Shown here in pieces: positions 63,132-64,000 of a stretch of DNA of 64,000 bases. Every line of letters begins with the position of its first letter. Position 1 is the stretch's first letter. The notes under the pieces are model-generated. The model was not told the DNA's origin. It worked only from the letters and a program-made list of their open reading frames with translations, and searched no databases. This DNA comes from Siphonodentalium dalli (Eukaryota; Mollusca; Scaphopoda; Gadilida; Siphonodentaliidae), in contig CP136061.1 of the NCBI GenBank assembly GCA_032622095.1, forward strand, positions 61,065,627-61,129,626, in the 5' to 3' direction. The translations under genes were made by a program, and so were the position numbers.

Positions 63132-63290
63132 ATGATCAACGATGCTCCGAAACAAGTGGATTGCATTTCAGAATGTTGTCAAAATCTTTTAAAAGGTAAT
63201 GTAAAACTGAATGAAGCTCAGAACCGCAAGTTACATTCGAAGCGTAAACATATCAGAACAAAACTTTGTTGTTGTTGTTGTTGTTACTCT
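63132..63290 (+). pseudogene. short basic ORF fragment, possibly mobile-element derived
   Basis: From ATG at 63132 the frame reads a peptide with CISECCQNLLKGNVKL and a Lys/Arg-rich helix. It then runs into a (GTT)n tract that codes only Cys. I recall similar short ORFs in large invertebrate mobile elements (adintovirus/Polinton-like), but the memory is weak. The frame is cut by the microsatellite, and an upstream stop precedes the ATG. Confidence 0.3.
63266..63288. repeat. (GTT)n microsatellite
   Basis: Six or seven GTT units; interrupts the short ORF fragment that starts at 63132. Confidence 0.85.
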
Positions 63291-63834
63291 ATGGCCCTTG
63301 GTTGGTTGTTCGACCCCCCATTGGTTAGATTTTTTTTTTGTATAAATAGGTTTATTGCAAATAAAATATGCAAAGAGCCAGACAACAGGTCCGAAGACCT
63401 ATATAAGTCCGACTCAACAAAATATAAATTACAAAAAATATTCACGTGATCAACAAAACAAAACAAAAAACAAAATTAAGTGCATATGGTGATACTGTAC
63501 AGTTGATTCAGGAGTCCTTGGGTGGTAAGAAGCTACATATTCAATAATTTTCCAAATTAAGTTTGGCATTCCACACGATACAGTTTGCAGTATCAATGAG
63601 TTCCACAAGATTCAAGAAATATTGTATCCAGAATATGTTGTGAAAATTCACAATGGTTAGATTTAGGCGCCAGAACCTCTGACCTAATTAATTTGGATCC
63701 CCCTATGCTAACTGGGTACGCGGGCGTAATAGTAAGCCTGTTTTTTTGGATGTTAGACTTGTGTCTGTGGTCCAGACATGTAAAATACGTTCCGTAAGCA
63801 GCAGGGGTACCTATTGGACTTTTTTTTGAACTTT

Positions 63835-63999
63835 TTACCGGATTTTCCCGATGCCTCCTGTGCAGTCGTGAAACCAATTTATTGTCCTATCGTCATTCTC
63901 GGTGTCTATCAGCTTGACTATCTCTTTCTGCCATGGCATAAGTTTCATTGCTTGTTGCTTGTTGTAGAGGTCTTTCTTGTTATTTTCTTCAATGATCTT
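63835..63999 (-). pseudogene. CRESS-DNA virus Rep-like helicase fragment (endogenous, broken)
   Basis: The minus strand entering from the window edge encodes about 54 residues: a PWQKEI motif, an acidic DxxNDDRTINW stretch, then a Walker A-like TGGIGK. PWQ...DDRxIxW...GxxGK is the layout of the superfamily-3 helicase of circular Rep-encoding ssDNA viruses and their endogenous copies. The frame breaks right after the Walker lysine (stop at 63835-63837), and the DNA beyond it has no clear continuation. The part with the endonuclease domain would lie to the right, outside the window. Recognition is from memory; a plasmid-type or transposon Rep is possible. Confidence 0.45.
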
Positions 64000-64000
64000 T

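Overview
The window is AT-rich animal DNA. It carries one complete, strongly interrupted gene (PAAF1), the 5' end of a second gene on the other strand, a histone-type divergent gene pair near the right edge, and a very large load of short non-autonomous transposons, fold-back elements and tandem repeats. The intron-exon structure, the metazoan histone stem-loop, remnants of MULE and hAT transposons and a SWIM-type zinc-finger fragment point to a marine invertebrate. A lophotrochozoan such as a mollusc is my best guess; the species cannot be read from the sequence.

Layout. 1-5.1 kb is mostly repeats with no gene I can support. 5163-5510 (minus) is a convincing first coding exon of an unrecognised Ser/Thr-Pro-rich protein, with a TCACGTGA plus ETS-like promoter block about 600 bp upstream. 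The divergent neighbour is PAAF1 (proteasomal ATPase-associated factor 1, a WD40 assembly chaperone of the 19S base), read on the plus strand from 12043 to 50564. I assembled 11 exons by hand. All splice phases agree, and they give a 395-codon protein with the family's usual length and domain order. Intron 1 (13.9 kb) holds a tandem-core repeat element, a MULE transposase pseudogene, a hAT-type MITE with an 8-bp target duplication, and a SWIM zinc-finger exon remnant. Intron 2 holds about 104 copies of a 33-bp minisatellite starting 25 bp after the splice donor of a 41-nt micro-exon. Introns 3-10 are packed with TTAA-bounded, hairpin-forming MITEs, several lying within 15-31 bp of a splice site. 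Intron 10 holds a 1.93-kb hAT element with a perfect 8-bp target duplication.

50.6-60.6 kb is intergenic and repeat-filled. 60.67-60.89 kb is a 215-bp palindrome of 30-bp repeats, followed by about 3.3 copies of a 184-bp tandem repeat.

61.6-63.1 kb is the most interesting part. A divergent histone H4 gene (62726-63040, plus) has a perfect histone 3' stem-loop. A second gene (61624-62088, minus) encodes a 154-residue OTU/vertnin-like protein, not a histone. It nevertheless carries a near-identical inverted copy of the H4 promoter and ends 20 nt before its own histone-type stem-loop and purine-rich element. The two genes should therefore be co-expressed as S-phase, non-polyadenylated mRNAs. 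The right edge (63835-63999, minus) keeps a broken fragment resembling the helicase domain of a CRESS-DNA virus Rep protein.
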